From positions 1-64,000 of the forward strand of contig JAXGXY010000005.1 in assembly GCA_040772545.1 (NCBI GenBank): a DNA stretch of 64,000 nucleotides, written 5' to 3'. The notes beneath the pieces were generated by a model, which saw nothing but the letters and a program-made list of their open reading frames with translations, was not told where the DNA came from and did not search any database. This DNA comes from UBA1431 sp002329665 (GTDB taxonomy: Bacteria > Bacillota > Clostridia > Christensenellales > UBA1431). Of this stretch, positions 26,126-34,984 are shown piece by piece; position 1 is the stretch's first letter; each line of letters opens with the position of its first letter. The position numbers and the translations under genes were made by a program.

Positions 26126-27391
26126 TTACGGCTCATACACGCTGAAGGTGGATACACTGCCGTCAGGATAGGTCAATACGAGCTTCGAACCGGAAAACTT
26201 ATAGGTCACGCCGTAGGAATAATCGCCCGCATCGAAGCGCAGGTTGCGCCCGTCTGCGGTATACCGGCCCGACTCGGTGACATCGCCCATATCGTCACAG
26301 AAAAACCCGGTGTATGTGCCGTTCTTTTTGAACGTGAACACGGCCGTGTACTGCCCCTGCCGGCAGATCCAGCTGTTGTAGAGTTTGCTGTTGACCGATG
26401 CCGTCTTCACGGGCGTTTTGGCCGGTGTTTTGGCAGGTGTTTTCGCAGGTGTTTTCGCAGGTGTTTTCGCAGGTGTTTTCGCGGGCGTTTTGGTCGGCGT
26501 GGGCTTGGGGGCGACCTCGACGCTCCAGGCCTCGAGATACGGTTCGGTGTATTTCATCTCGCCCTCGGAAAACGTATCGATGTAGGCGAACGTCGCCCAT
26601 ACCGTGACCCTCGTGTCCTCCTCGATCCTTTCTTCGCCTTTGCTCAGGATGTAGTCCACGCTCACCGCTTCCTTCGCGCCTTTCCCGGCGGACATGCGGA
26701 ATTCGTACCACTCCTCGTCGCCTTCTGACTCGTCGTACACTTCAAGGACCGTCCCGGTGAGCCTTATTTTGGCCCCCTCGAGCTTCTCGCCGCCGTCCAT
26801 CATGTCCTCGTGGGACATGGCCACGCACTGCTTCTTAAACGGTTCCAGCCTGGCCTTCCTGTCCGCCGCAGACTCGTCTAAAAACCCGTTGGAAAAGGCT
26901 CCGGAGTATATCACGTCCCCGTGCAGGTTGTAGAACGTGCCCTTGCCGTCGTACTCGTCCCCGGCGTAGTTGCCCTCGTGGACAAGCCGGTTCCCCTGGT
27001 AGCTCCGGCCTTCCCCGTCGAGGCGGTCGTTTTTGTAGGTCCCTTCCATCACGTAGCCGTCGCTCCAGACGGTTTTGCCCGCGCCCTCGAAATGTCCATT
27101 CGCCCAGCCGCCCTCGTAGGTCCAGTCCAGCCCGCCTTCATTCTGGGAAGTGAACGCCCCCGTGCCGTGGGGCAGGCCGTTTGCGACCTCTCCCGAATAC
27201 GTCCCGCTCCGTTCCCCGAAAGCGAAGGTGAGCGTCATTTGCTCGTTATCGGCCCTCTCCGGCCCCGTCGGCGACGGCGTGCCGGCCGGTGTCGCGGGTG
27301 TCGTGGCCGGTGTCGCGGCCGGGCCGGCGGGACCGCACGCGCTCAGCATGAGCATTAGCAACACGATCGACAGATAACGCAGTTTTTTCAT
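26126..27391 (-). CDS. MORN-repeat lipoprotein with TPAK linker
   Basis: The 421-residue exported protein starts MKKLRYLSIVLLMLMLSAC-G, a lipoprotein signal. After a Pro/Thr-rich linker, about five MORN repeats follow (YSGEVANGLPHGTGAF, YEGGWANGHFEGAGK, MEGTYKNDRLDGEGRSY, HEGNYAGDEYDGKGTFY). Next comes an OB-like region (about 225-300) with KIRLTGTVLEVYDESEGD, then a low-complexity run of about seven TPAK units, then a lipocalin-like C-terminal module (YTADGRNLRFDAGDY). The ATG at 27391 gives the signal peptide. Function unknown; it is probably surface-anchored. The TPAK run is a tandem DNA repeat that could vary in length. Confidence 0.75.
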   Translation of the reverse strand: MKKLRYLSIVLLMLMLSACGPAGPAATPATTPATPAGTPSPTGPERADNEQMTLTFAFGERSGTYSGEVANGLPHGTGAFTSQNEGGLDWTYEGGWANGHFEGAGKTVWSDGYVMEGTYKNDRLDGEGRSYQGNRLVHEGNYAGDEYDGKGTFYNLHGDVIYSGAFSNGFLDESAADRKARLEPFKKQCVAMSHEDMMDGGEKLEGAKIRLTGTVLEVYDESEGDEEWYEFRMSAGKGAKEAVSVDYILSKGEERIEEDTRVTVWATFAYIDTFSEGEMKYTEPYLEAWSVEVAPKPTPTKTPAKTPAKTPAKTPAKTPAKTPAKTPVKTASVNSKLYNSWICRQGQYTAVFTFKKNGTYTGFFCDDMGDVTESGRYTADGRNLRFDAGDYSYGVTYKFSGSKLVLTYPDGSVSTFSVYEP

Positions 27392-27658
27392 TATTCCATC
27401 ACCTCTCTGTTTGAAGCCCCTGTCCGTCCGGCGCCTTTTTCCGCAAAGCCGCGTAACCCGAGCCAATATTTCCCAGTAACTCATTATATTCCATATATGG
27501 GGTCTCAGAGAAGCTTTTCTTTTCGGCCGGTCTCCCAAAAAGAAACGGACGGCGGCCGGCCGCCATCCGTGGTACGGTAGAATATTTCTTTTTTTTTTTT
27601 TGCTGGCCGGGCCCCGGCTTACCGCGCGCCGGGTGAGCCCCAGGCACGCAAGCGTTGC

Positions 27659-29461
27659 CTACGCCTCCATCTGCCGAAGCCGTGCTTCGAGGGCGTCGAG
27701 CTGCTTTACAAGCGCCGGGATGCGTTCTATGTCGTAGCGCGCGTAATGCTCCCTGATCGACGCGACCTCGGTAAGCCATTCGTCCCTGTCTACCCTAAGA
27801 AGCTCCGCCATGTCCGCGGCGCTCACATCGAGGCCTTCGACGTCGAGGGCGCCGGGGGCGGGCATGTTGCCGATGGGCGTCTTCACGGCCTCCGCTTCGC
27901 CGAGGCTCCGCTGCACGATCCACTTGAGCACGCGGCTGTTCTCGCCGAACCCCGGCCAGAGCCAGCGTCCGCCTTGGTCCTTGCGGAACCAGTTCACGTA
28001 ATAGATGCGGGGGAGTTTGTCAGGGTCGGTCCGCTTCCCGATTTCCAGCCAGTGCTTCAGGTAATCGCAGACGTGGTAGCCGATGAACGGCAGCATCGCG
28101 AACGGGTCGCGGCGCACCTGGCCGATCCTGTCGGAGATGGCCGCGGCCGTGATCTCCGAGCCCATGATCGAGCCCATGAACACGCCGTGCTCCCAGTCGA
28201 AGCTCTCGTGCACCAGCGGGATCGTCCTGGGGCGGCGGCCGCCAATGAGGATGGCGGAGATGGGCACGCCGTTCGGGTCCTCCCACTCGGGCGCGATGGA
28301 AGGGCACTGGGCCGCCGGGGCCGTGAAACGGGCGTTCGGGTGCGCCGCGGGCCCCTTTTCGCCTGGGTAAAAATCGTTCCCCCTCCAGTCGGTCAGATGG
28401 CCGGGCGGGTCGTATCCGATGCCCTCCCACCATACGTCCCCGTCGTCGGTCAGCGCGACGTTGGTAAAGATGCTGTTTTTATAGATGGTACGCATGGCGT
28501 TCGGGTTGGAGTCTGCGGACGTGCCGGGCGCCACGCCGAAGAAGCCGGCTTCGGGGTTGATCGCGTACAGGCGGCCGTCCTCGCCGAATTTCATCCACGC
28601 GATGTCGTCGCCGATCGTCTCCACCTTCCAGCCCGGTATGGTCGGGATCAGCATCGCGAGGTTGGTCTTCCCGCAGGCGCTGGGGAAGGCCCCGGCCACG
28701 TACTTCGCCCGGCCCTTCGGGTCGGTGATGCGCAATATCAGCATATGCTCCGCCATCCAGCCCTCGTCGCGGGCCTGAACGGACGCGATGCGAAGGGCGA
28801 AGCATTTCTTGCCCAGCAGCGCGTTCCCGCCGTACCCGGAGCCGTAGGACCAGATCGTCCTCTCCTCGGGGAAGTGGGAGATGTACTTCTCCTCCATGGG
28901 CGCGCAGGGCCAGGGCACGTCCTTCTCCCCTTCGGCCAGCGGCGCGCCCACCGAGTGCAGGCAGGGGACGAACTCCCCGTCCTCGCCCAGCGCCTGGAGG
29001 ACCTTCGTCCCCGTCCTGGTCATGATGCGCATGTTGGCCACGACGTACGGGCTGTCGGTGATCTCCACGCCAATTTTGGAGATAGGCGAACCGATGGGCC
29101 CCATCGAGAACGGGATGACGTACATCGTCCGCCCCTTCATGCACCCGGTATACAGCTTGGTCATCGTCCGCTTGAGTTCGACCGGGTCGATCCAGTTGTT
29201 GGTCGGGCCCGCGTCCTCCTTCCTCCGTGAGGCGATAAACGTCCGGTCCTCCACGCGCGCCACGTCGGACGGGTCGCTCCTGAACGCATAGCACCCCGGA
29301 CGCTTCTCGGGATTCAAAGGCGTCGCGCTGCCGGACGCGACCATTTCTTCAAAAAGGCGGTCGTATTCTTCCTGGGAGCCGTCGCACCAGTGCACCCTGT
29401 CGGGTTGGCACATCGCGGCCATTTCGTCCACCCATTCGAGCAGTTTTTTGTTCGAGGTCAT
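27659..29461 (-). CDS. pckG: Phosphoenolpyruvate carboxykinase (GTP)
   Basis: The 600-residue enzyme interconverts oxaloacetate + GTP with PEP + CO2 + GDP. FPSACGKTNLAMLIP (about residues 258-272) combines the P-loop with the reactive Cys of the GTP form. VETIGDDIAWMKFGEDGRLY holds metal ligands, GFFGVAPGTS and YVNWFRKD are conserved. The ATG at 29461 follows AAGGGAG. A T-tract of 13 or more lies downstream at 27585-27601. In anaerobes the GTP enzyme may run in either direction, linking C3 and C4 metabolism. Length is typical of the GTP family (about 600), against 530-540 for the ATP form. Confidence 0.96.
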   Translation of the reverse strand: MTSNKKLLEWVDEMAAMCQPDRVHWCDGSQEEYDRLFEEMVASGSATPLNPEKRPGCYAFRSDPSDVARVEDRTFIASRRKEDAGPTNNWIDPVELKRTMTKLYTGCMKGRTMYVIPFSMGPIGSPISKIGVEITDSPYVVANMRIMTRTGTKVLQALGEDGEFVPCLHSVGAPLAEGEKDVPWPCAPMEEKYISHFPEERTIWSYGSGYGGNALLGKKCFALRIASVQARDEGWMAEHMLILRITDPKGRAKYVAGAFPSACGKTNLAMLIPTIPGWKVETIGDDIAWMKFGEDGRLYAINPEAGFFGVAPGTSADSNPNAMRTIYKNSIFTNVALTDDGDVWWEGIGYDPPGHLTDWRGNDFYPGEKGPAAHPNARFTAPAAQCPSIAPEWEDPNGVPISAILIGGRRPRTIPLVHESFDWEHGVFMGSIMGSEITAAAISDRIGQVRRDPFAMLPFIGYHVCDYLKHWLEIGKRTDPDKLPRIYYVNWFRKDQGGRWLWPGFGENSRVLKWIVQRSLGEAEAVKTPIGNMPAPGALDVEGLDVSAADMAELLRVDRDEWLTEVASIREHYARYDIERIPALVKQLDALEARLRQMEA

Positions 29462-29577
29462 GAGGTTCTCCCTTCGGGTTATGAATTTGCCTGTTGCCGG
29501 TCCTGCAAGCGTAACGCATACCATACCGGCGTTTCCCCTGGCTGGGTGAATGAAGCTTTCATTTATTGGCTGCAGGG

Positions 29578-29607
29578 TCTATAAGCGAAAAATGCAAGAT
29601 ATCTCAA
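29578..29607 (-). promoter_or_regulatory. Candidate promoter of the PEP carboxykinase gene
   Basis: On the minus strand TTGAGA (29607-29602) and TATAGA (29583-29578) are 18 nt apart, in an AT-rich stretch about 115 nt upstream of the start codon. The rest of the 29462-29865 gap has no gene. Confidence 0.5.
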
Positions 29608-29865
29608 ATGATTCTTCGAATAGATTTTATCCCATATTCCCGGCACCTGTCAACTGTTTTGCGCAAATCAGGCAATTATTTTGCAAGATTATGTTTGTAA
29701 TATTGCATTATTCGCGCATACCGGCCGAAAAGGCCTTCCGGGAGGAAAAAACGGTGCCCTGGCTGGCGTAAGGCGCGGCCGTCGGCGCCCGGCATATTCC
29801 TACTTTCAGGCATCGAACCGCCTTTAATGCAAGCCCCTTTATTCTCACAATTATTTTCCGGGGCT

Positions 29866-29893
29866 TTGCAAAACCGATGCGGTAAGATATGAT
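29866..29893 (+). promoter_or_regulatory. Candidate promoter of the ferritin-like gene
   Basis: TTGCAA (29866-29871) and TATGAT (29888-29893) are separated by 16 nt, about 50 nt upstream of the start codon, on the coding strand. Confidence 0.6.
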
Positions 29894-29940
29894 GACATAA
29901 CGGTTCTACTGCGCCCCAGAACATATGAGGAGGATGTATC

Positions 29941-30426
29941 ATGACCGCTTTGGAATACGCGCTTAAAATGGAACGCGACGGCGAGAAGTATTATTCCGAA
30001 CAGGCCGAGAAAAACAAAGGCAACAAACTGCAGGTTGTCTTTGCGCTGCTTGCAGAAGAAGAGAGGAAACACGCCGACATCCTGGAAAAGCACGCCGGCC
30101 AATCGGAATACAGCCTGGAAAACAGCCCGGCCCTAAGAGGCATTCCCAACGTTTTCGAAAACATCGAACACGGTTCCAAAACCGACCTCAAGATGTTCAT
30201 TCTGCAGGTGGACCTGTACAGGCTGGCGCTGGACATGGAGAACAGGAGCGTTGCCCTCTACGAGAAGCTCCTCTCGGAAACCGGCGACGCCGGGGAGAAA
30301 GCGCTTTTCGGGTTCCTGCTCGAGCAGGAGAAAGAGCACGTGTCCCTCATGTATGATTTCGTCGCCATGCTGGACCGTTCGAGGAAGACGGTGTTCGCCG
30401 AATCCGGATTAACCGACGATTATTGA
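29941..30426 (+). CDS. Ferritin-like diiron protein (rubrerythrin-type domain)
   Basis: The 161-residue four-helix protein carries the Glu and Glu-x-x-His residues of a diiron site: LEYALKMERDGEKYYSEQAE, then LLAEEERKHADILEKH, NRSVALYEKLLSE and LLEQEKEHVSLMYDF. It lacks the C-terminal rubredoxin domain of classical rubrerythrin, so it must receive electrons from another carrier. The family reduces peroxide or stores iron in anaerobes. ATGAGGAGGATGTATC precedes the ATG. It is a single-gene unit converging on the dehydratase-activase operon. Confidence 0.88.
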   Translation: MTALEYALKMERDGEKYYSEQAEKNKGNKLQVVFALLAEEERKHADILEKHAGQSEYSLENSPALRGIPNVFENIEHGSKTDLKMFILQVDLYRLALDMENRSVALYEKLLSETGDAGEKALFGFLLEQEKEHVSLMYDFVAMLDRSRKTVFAESGLTDDY

Positions 30427-30509
30427 CGGACAGGCCCGGCCGCAGGCGTCAAACGGCGGGGCCGTCCCCCGCCGCGGGCGTCCTTTGCGCGTGTAGCGGC
30501 GGGGGGCGC

Positions 30510-31490
30510 TCACCCGCCGCTTCGCCTCTCAACCGCCTCACGCGCCGCCTTCTCGCTCCATTTGCCGCACCTGTCCCCGAAACAGCCCACATCGGCCCCG
30601 CCGCCCCTGATGCGCACGACCTCGCACCGGTTGGGGCATCCGCCGCATTCGAAGCTCTCCGAAACGAAGCGCGTCTGCGCCGTGCAGAAGCCCTTGAACC
30701 GGGTGCGGCCGGTCTTTTTGACCGCGTCGCGCGCGAGGATCGCGGCCCCGATCGCGCCCATCATGTCGTGGTGCTCGGGGACGGTCACTTCCTGTCCCAG
30801 CTCTTTTTCGAAGGCGGCGCGCATGCCCGCGTTGGCGGCGACCCCGCCCTGGAAAAAGACCTTCTCGGCGATCCGCTTCCCCTTCGCGACGTTGTTGAGG
30901 TAGTTGCGCACCAGCGCCTCGCACAGCCCGCCGATGATGTCCTCTTCGTTGTAGCCCATCTGCTGTTTGTGGATCATGTCCGACTCCGCGAACACCGCGC
31001 ACCTGCCCGCGATGCGCACGGGGACCGACGCGCTAAGCGCCCGGTCCCCGAACTGTTCTATGGCGATGCCCAGCCTCTCCGCCTGCCTGTCCAGGAAAGA
31101 CCCCGTACCCGCGGCGCAGACCGTGTTCATCGCGAAGTCGACGGCGACCCCGTCCTCTATAAGGATGATCTTCGAGTCCTGCCCGCCGATCTCGATGATC
31201 GTGCGCACCGAAGGGTCCGCTTCGACCGCCGCGACGGAGTGCGCGGTGATCTCGTTCTTCACGGCGTCCGCCCCGATGACGGCCGCGGCGATCTGCCGTC
31301 CGCTCCCCGTGGCGCCCGCCGCCGCCACCCTGACGCCACAGCACCTGCCCGAGACGGCGCAAAGGCCTTCCTGCACGGCGCGGATCGGCCTTCCCTGCGT
31401 CTTGATATAGAGTTTTTCGACCACATTGAGGTCCTCGTCCACCAGTACGACGTCCGTGCTCACCGACCCCACGTCAACGCCCAGATACAC
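30510..31490 (-). CDS. 2-hydroxyacyl-CoA dehydratase activator-type ATPase (HgdC/BadF family)
   Basis: The 326-residue ASKHA-fold ATPase injects a high-energy electron into a dehydratase or reductase. YLGVDVGSVSTDVVLVDED, AAGATGSGRQIAAAVIGAD and IIEIGGQDSKIILI form the ATP site. The cluster cysteines lie in NTVCAAGTGSFLD and AGRCAVFAESD, the positions that bind the dimer-bridging 4Fe-4S cluster in HgdC. An extra C-terminal ECGGCPNRCEV cysteine set is present. The start is a GTG at 31490 after AAGGAGGGACCGCG, overlapping the preceding gene by 17 nt. It is the last of three coupled genes that correspond to parts of a large fused protein in other Clostridia. Confidence 0.88.
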   Translation of the reverse strand: MYLGVDVGSVSTDVVLVDEDLNVVEKLYIKTQGRPIRAVQEGLCAVSGRCCGVRVAAAGATGSGRQIAAAVIGADAVKNEITAHSVAAVEADPSVRTIIEIGGQDSKIILIEDGVAVDFAMNTVCAAGTGSFLDRQAERLGIAIEQFGDRALSASVPVRIAGRCAVFAESDMIHKQQMGYNEEDIIGGLCEALVRNYLNNVAKGKRIAEKVFFQGGVAANAGMRAAFEKELGQEVTVPEHHDMMGAIGAAILARDAVKKTGRTRFKGFCTAQTRFVSESFECGGCPNRCEVVRIRGGGADVGCFGDRCGKWSEKAAREAVERRSGG

Positions 31491-32568
31491 CGCGGTCCCT
31501 CCTTCGCTCCAGCAGGTCGACGAACGCCTCCAGCCGCGTAACAAACCCCGCCTCGCCCGTCATCTCGTCGACCACCAGCGAGAGCACCGGGAAATCCATA
31601 TCCCGCGCGACGGACGGCAGGATGGACTTGGACACGATCTCGGGCATACAGCCCATCGGGAATATCTGTATCGCCCCGTCGAAGCCTTCCTCTTTAGCCA
31701 GCACGGCGCCGCCGATGCACTCGCGCGCGTGCCCCCCGATCTCGAACCCGAGGTAGTCCCGCGCGGCCCTGTGCGCCCTGGACGGGGTTCTGAGCGCCGA
31801 CCTAAGCAGGTTATCCACCCACCAACTCGGGGACAGGCGCCGTTTCGTGGACACGCCGTAGTCCATCAGCCTGTCCTCGATATACAGGTTCGCGAACGGC
31901 TCGATGATCGTGTATATCTCCCCGATGATCGCGATTTTTACCGGGGCTTTCGCCCTGTTCGTCTTCACGGCGTCGAGCTTCCTGTCGTACGCGCGGATGA
32001 CGCCGGCCATTTCTGCCGGGCCTTTGGCTTTTTCCGCGTCGCGCCGGCACGCGTGCAGCAGGCGCCTGCATTCCCCCCGGTTCTGTTCGTACCCGGCGAG
32101 CATATGCGCCCTGGCCTCGAGCGCATCGATGCGCTTCATGATACGAACCGCCCAAATAAGCGCGTTCAGCTTCTGCGCCCTGTTCTTCCCGCTGTCCCCG
32201 GCGACCCTTTTCAGGCGCCCGAGCAGGCCGCGCAACCCGATCTCCGACGGCCTTTCGATCACGATGAAGTCCACGTCGCGGCCCAGCCTTCGGAGGATGC
32301 GCGCCTGCAGCTCGCAGTATTCCCCGAACCTGCAGGGACCGCAGCTCCCCGTGATGACCACCGTGTCCGCCCCCCGTTCGATGCTCTGCAAATAGTTGCC
32401 CATGTTTATTTTGAAGGGCAGGCAGATCTCCTCGGGCGAGACGAGGGACCCGAGGCGCAGCGCTTCCTTGCCGCAAAAGGGCGGGATCACGTACTCCACT
32501 TCAAGCGCGTCCAGCAGCGCCTTTACCGCCAGATAGGCGTTTCCCATGTGCGGGAAGGTGAGGACCAC
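31474..32568 (-). CDS. 2-hydroxyglutaryl-CoA dehydratase D-component-like protein
   Basis: The 364-residue protein resembles the HgdB/HgdA-type cluster-binding fold. The N-terminus VVLTFPHMGNAYLAVKALLD matches the equivalent module of the large fused activase-dehydratase-like proteins. Cysteines occur in SPEEICLPFKINMGNYL and TGSCGPCRFGEYCELQ. The GTG at 32568 follows AAAGGAGGCGCGCGC and overlaps the previous gene by 68 nt. No true hydroxyacyl-CoA dehydratase subunits or CoA-transferase are nearby, so the substrate is unknown. Confidence 0.82.
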   Translation of the reverse strand: MVLTFPHMGNAYLAVKALLDALEVEYVIPPFCGKEALRLGSLVSPEEICLPFKINMGNYLQSIERGADTVVITGSCGPCRFGEYCELQARILRRLGRDVDFIVIERPSEIGLRGLLGRLKRVAGDSGKNRAQKLNALIWAVRIMKRIDALEARAHMLAGYEQNRGECRRLLHACRRDAEKAKGPAEMAGVIRAYDRKLDAVKTNRAKAPVKIAIIGEIYTIIEPFANLYIEDRLMDYGVSTKRRLSPSWWVDNLLRSALRTPSRAHRAARDYLGFEIGGHARECIGGAVLAKEEGFDGAIQIFPMGCMPEIVSKSILPSVARDMDFPVLSLVVDEMTGEAGFVTRLEAFVDLLERRRDRGVSGR

Positions 32569-33460
32569 GCGCGCGCCTCCTTTCGAGCAGGTCGGCAAAC
32601 GCCTCCACCCTGGTGTCGAACCCCGTCTCCCCCGTGTGTTCGTCGATCTTGAGCAAAAGGTAGGGCACGCCGGGCGCGCCGAGCCTGATGAGTTCCGTCG
32701 TCACCGAGTCGATCCCGCACGCGAAGGAGGAGATATAGACGATCCCGTCGACGAGGCCGCCCTTTGCCATGTGCACGGCGAACCCGTAGGCGTTCCTCGC
32801 AAACGTCCAGAACGGCCGCTTGCTGAGCTTTCGGACCTGGGCGTCGATCAGGCCGTCCGCGAGGTTCTCCTCTGTCACCGCGCCGATGCTAAGCCGGTTC
32901 AGCTTTTTAACGAGGTTCATGCTGACGTAGGGGTCATAGATGTTGTAGGGGTGCCCGACCAGCGCGACCCGCAGCGAAAAGCCCCTGTCGTCGATGCCGG
33001 TGCGGTGCTTTTTTTGTTTCTCCAGCGCGATCACAAACGCCCTTTTGATGCGGGAGACGCGCTTCGTGCAGCAAAGCCCCGTCTCCCTGGCCCATCTGTA
33101 GAAACAGGCGTCGGTGTGGGCGTAAATAGGGGCCCCGGCGACGGGCGGCAGCCCCGGTATGCTGTGCCTGACCATCTCGGGCAGCCCGCAGAACTTGGGG
33201 CAGATGAACTCCCTCGCGCGCACGCGCATGAACCTGGGCACGAGCAGCAGGTCGCACCTTCCCCTCAGGGACGCCGCGTGCCCGTGGAACACCTTCACTG
33301 GAAGGCAGGCGTCGTCCACGCAGTATTGCGCGCCGAGGTCGAGCGTGGCCCTGGCGGTGTCGGCGGAAACGGCGATCTCTTCGCCCAGTTCCGTGAAAAA
33401 AGTCTCAAAAAAAGGATGGTACTTGTGGAAAAGCAGCCCCTTGGGTATCCCTACGGTCAT
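32501..33460 (-). CDS. DUF2229 family protein (acyl-CoA dehydratase activase-related)
   Basis: This 319-residue first gene of the operon begins MTVGIPKGLLFHKYHPFFET, the typical DUF2229 start. GAQYCVDDACLPVKVFHGHA, PKFCGLPEMVRHS and SFACGIDSVTTE carry conserved Cys residues that probably hold an iron-sulfur cluster. The ATG at 33460 is preceded by GCGAGG; a GTG lies 6 nt upstream. The C-terminus ends with ADLLERRRARG, a segment repeated at the end of the next gene (DLLERRRDRG), suggesting that the two arose by duplication. Confidence 0.82.
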   Translation of the reverse strand: MTVGIPKGLLFHKYHPFFETFFTELGEEIAVSADTARATLDLGAQYCVDDACLPVKVFHGHAASLRGRCDLLLVPRFMRVRAREFICPKFCGLPEMVRHSIPGLPPVAGAPIYAHTDACFYRWARETGLCCTKRVSRIKRAFVIALEKQKKHRTGIDDRGFSLRVALVGHPYNIYDPYVSMNLVKKLNRLSIGAVTEENLADGLIDAQVRKLSKRPFWTFARNAYGFAVHMAKGGLVDGIVYISSFACGIDSVTTELIRLGAPGVPYLLLKIDEHTGETGFDTRVEAFADLLERRRARGPHLPAHGKRLSGGKGAAGRA

Positions 33461-33630
33461 ACGCACCTCGCCGAAAAAGCCTTTGTCTGATTGTGCCCAA
33501 TTCCGGCGGTTTAATATGCGTTGGAGTGTTGTTTAACAAAAAATATCGCTAAGGCCCGGCGGTGCATTTTTTATAACGGACCTTTGCCAACGCTTCGGCG
33601 AATAATTTTAACAAAACGCCGCTTTCCGGC

Positions 33631-33659
33631 TTGTTGTAGCCCGCGCGTTATGGTATATT
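33631..33659 (+). promoter_or_regulatory. Candidate promoter of the receiver-only gene
   Basis: TTGTTG (33631-33636) and TATATT (33654-33659) are 17 nt apart, about 35 nt upstream of the start codon. The 33461-33693 gap would also hold the divergent promoter of the DUF2229 operon, which I could not place. Confidence 0.55.
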
Positions 33660-33693
33660 TTACCTGATAAAATACTTTTCGGAGGGGGTTTGG

Positions 33694-34074
33694 ATGCCGG
33701 ATATAATAAGGGTTTGCATAGCCGACGACAACGAAGAGTTCACCGATTTCCTCTGCAACTGCATGGCGCAGTACCCGGACATCGAGATCACGGGCACCGC
33801 GAAAAACGGGATCGAGACCATGGAAACCCTCGACAGGACCAAGCCGGACCTGCTGCTTCTGGACATCGTGATGCCGGAAATGGACGGCCTGCAGGTCCTT
33901 GAAAAACTCAACGCGATGGGGGATAGGCCGCCCGTCTTCGTCCTCGCCGCCCTCGGGGACGATTTTATGATCGAACGGGCCGTGAACCTGGGCGCAGAGT
34001 ATTTTTTCGTTAAGCCGGTCACGTTCGATTCCATCGTTACCCGGATTCGTTCTTATTTCGGGCGCCGCAATTGA
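33694..34074 (+). CDS. Stand-alone Spo0A-type receiver domain
   Basis: The 126-residue protein is a single CheY-like receiver. IRVCIADDNEEFTDFL has the acidic pair, DLLLLDIVMPEMDGLQVLEK the phosphorylated Asp, FVLAALGDD the Thr/Ser position (here Ala), and YFFVKPVTFDSI the Lys. The sequence around the active site is closest to the Spo0A receiver, but the DNA-binding domain is missing: the protein stops after FGRRN. It could act as a phosphate sink or competitor in the sporulation phosphorelay. TCGGAGGGGGTTTGG precedes the ATG. It appears to be monocistronic. Confidence 0.85.
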   Translation: MPDIIRVCIADDNEEFTDFLCNCMAQYPDIEITGTAKNGIETMETLDRTKPDLLLLDIVMPEMDGLQVLEKLNAMGDRPPVFVLAALGDDFMIERAVNLGAEYFFVKPVTFDSIVTRIRSYFGRRN

Positions 34075-34423
34075 TAAGCCCCCCCGACAGACCGATTCCG
34101 CCCGAAGAGCGCCGTTAACCGCGGCTACGCGCTCTATTAGGCGGAATTTCCCTTATAGTAATACAGCGGGGCTATACATCCTTCTTCCCTCGTACGCCGC
34201 CGATAGCGGGACGCCCTTCGCTTTCGCGGCCGCCGCGGGGGATTCGCCCACCGTCTGACGGCGCATCCTTTGAGCGTGTTCCCGGCCCCCGGCGTCCGCC
34301 CCGCTTCACGGGGAAGCATGACATGCGCGTGTCATTCGTGATAGAATGACTCAAACGTCCCGCAGGGGCGCCGCCGCCGCAGGGCGGCCGGACGTCCGGC
34401 CGAAAGGAGCGCATACAGTACCC
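34075..34423. other. Intergenic gap with a weak hairpin
   Basis: AGAGCGC (34106-34112) and GCGCTCT (34129-34135) may terminate the receiver gene, though no T-run follows. The remainder is GC-rich with no supported gene. A TAGAAT box near 34342-34347 could belong to the DUF3842 promoter, but I see no matching -35. Confidence 0.4.
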
Positions 34424-34846
34424 ATGAACATCGTCATCATCGACGGCCACGGAGGCCGCATGGGCAAAATGATCGTAGAACAGCTCAAAAAACGCGATCC
34501 CGCCCTCCAACTCGCCGCCGTGGGCACCAACAGCATCGCGACGGCCACGATGGTCAAGGCCGGCGCGGACGTGGGCGCCACGGGCGAAAATCCCGTCGCC
34601 GTGGCCTGCCGCACAGCCGACATCATCGTCGGCCCGATCGGCATCGTCATCGCGGACTCCCTCCACGGCGAGATCACGGCCGGCATGGCCTGCGCCGTGG
34701 GCCGCAGCCCGGCGCTCAAGCTCCTGATCCCCGTGAACCGCTGCAACCACCAGATCGTCGGCGCTAACGACCTGCCGATGTCGGAATACATCCGCCTGGC
34801 GGTGGACGCGGTCATCGGAGCGGTCGACAGGCACAGGAGCGTTTAA
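34424..34846 (+). CDS. DUF3842 family protein
   Basis: The 140-residue protein begins MNIVIIDGHGGRMGKMIVEQ, a glycine-rich Rossmann-type nucleotide-binding motif, followed by AVGTNSIATATMVKAGADVG, GENPVAVACRTADIIVGPIG and IPVNRCNHQIVGANDLPM. This matches DUF3842, a conserved family of Clostridia with no known function. AAAGGAGCGCATACAGTACCC precedes the ATG. It stands alone between a receiver gene and the convergent ligase operon. Confidence 0.8.
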   Translation: MNIVIIDGHGGRMGKMIVEQLKKRDPALQLAAVGTNSIATATMVKAGADVGATGENPVAVACRTADIIVGPIGIVIADSLHGEITAGMACAVGRSPALKLLIPVNRCNHQIVGANDLPMSEYIRLAVDAVIGAVDRHRSV

Positions 34847-34960
34847 GACGGTTTCGTTAGCGGCACACGGTTTTTTAGCGACGATAAGCCCGCCCCAACA
34901 ACTTCATGCAAAGCCAATGCCTGGCAGAATCCTCCCCGGGCAATACCCAAAGGCCGAATT

Positions 34961-34979
34961 AAAGCGCAGCCTGCGCTTT
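34961..34979 (-). terminator. Hairpin after the AMP-ligase gene
   Basis: AAAGCGCA and TGCGCTTT form an 8-bp stem with a 3-nt loop, 5 nt past the stop at 34985. On the minus strand the stem ends in TTT, giving a modest intrinsic terminator for the operon. Confidence 0.6.
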
Positions 34980-34984
34980 TGAGC

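Noticed and set aside
27585..27601. T-tract as terminator of PEP carboxykinase
   Set aside because: On the minus strand it reads as an A-tract and no stable stem precedes it; it is reported only as a homopolymer that may be mis-sequenced.
27746..29230. 494-codon plus-strand frame
   Set aside because: It is antisense to PEP carboxykinase; such frames arise in GC-rich genes. The same applies to 38050-39936, 34979-36940, 30423-31541 and 51856-53394.
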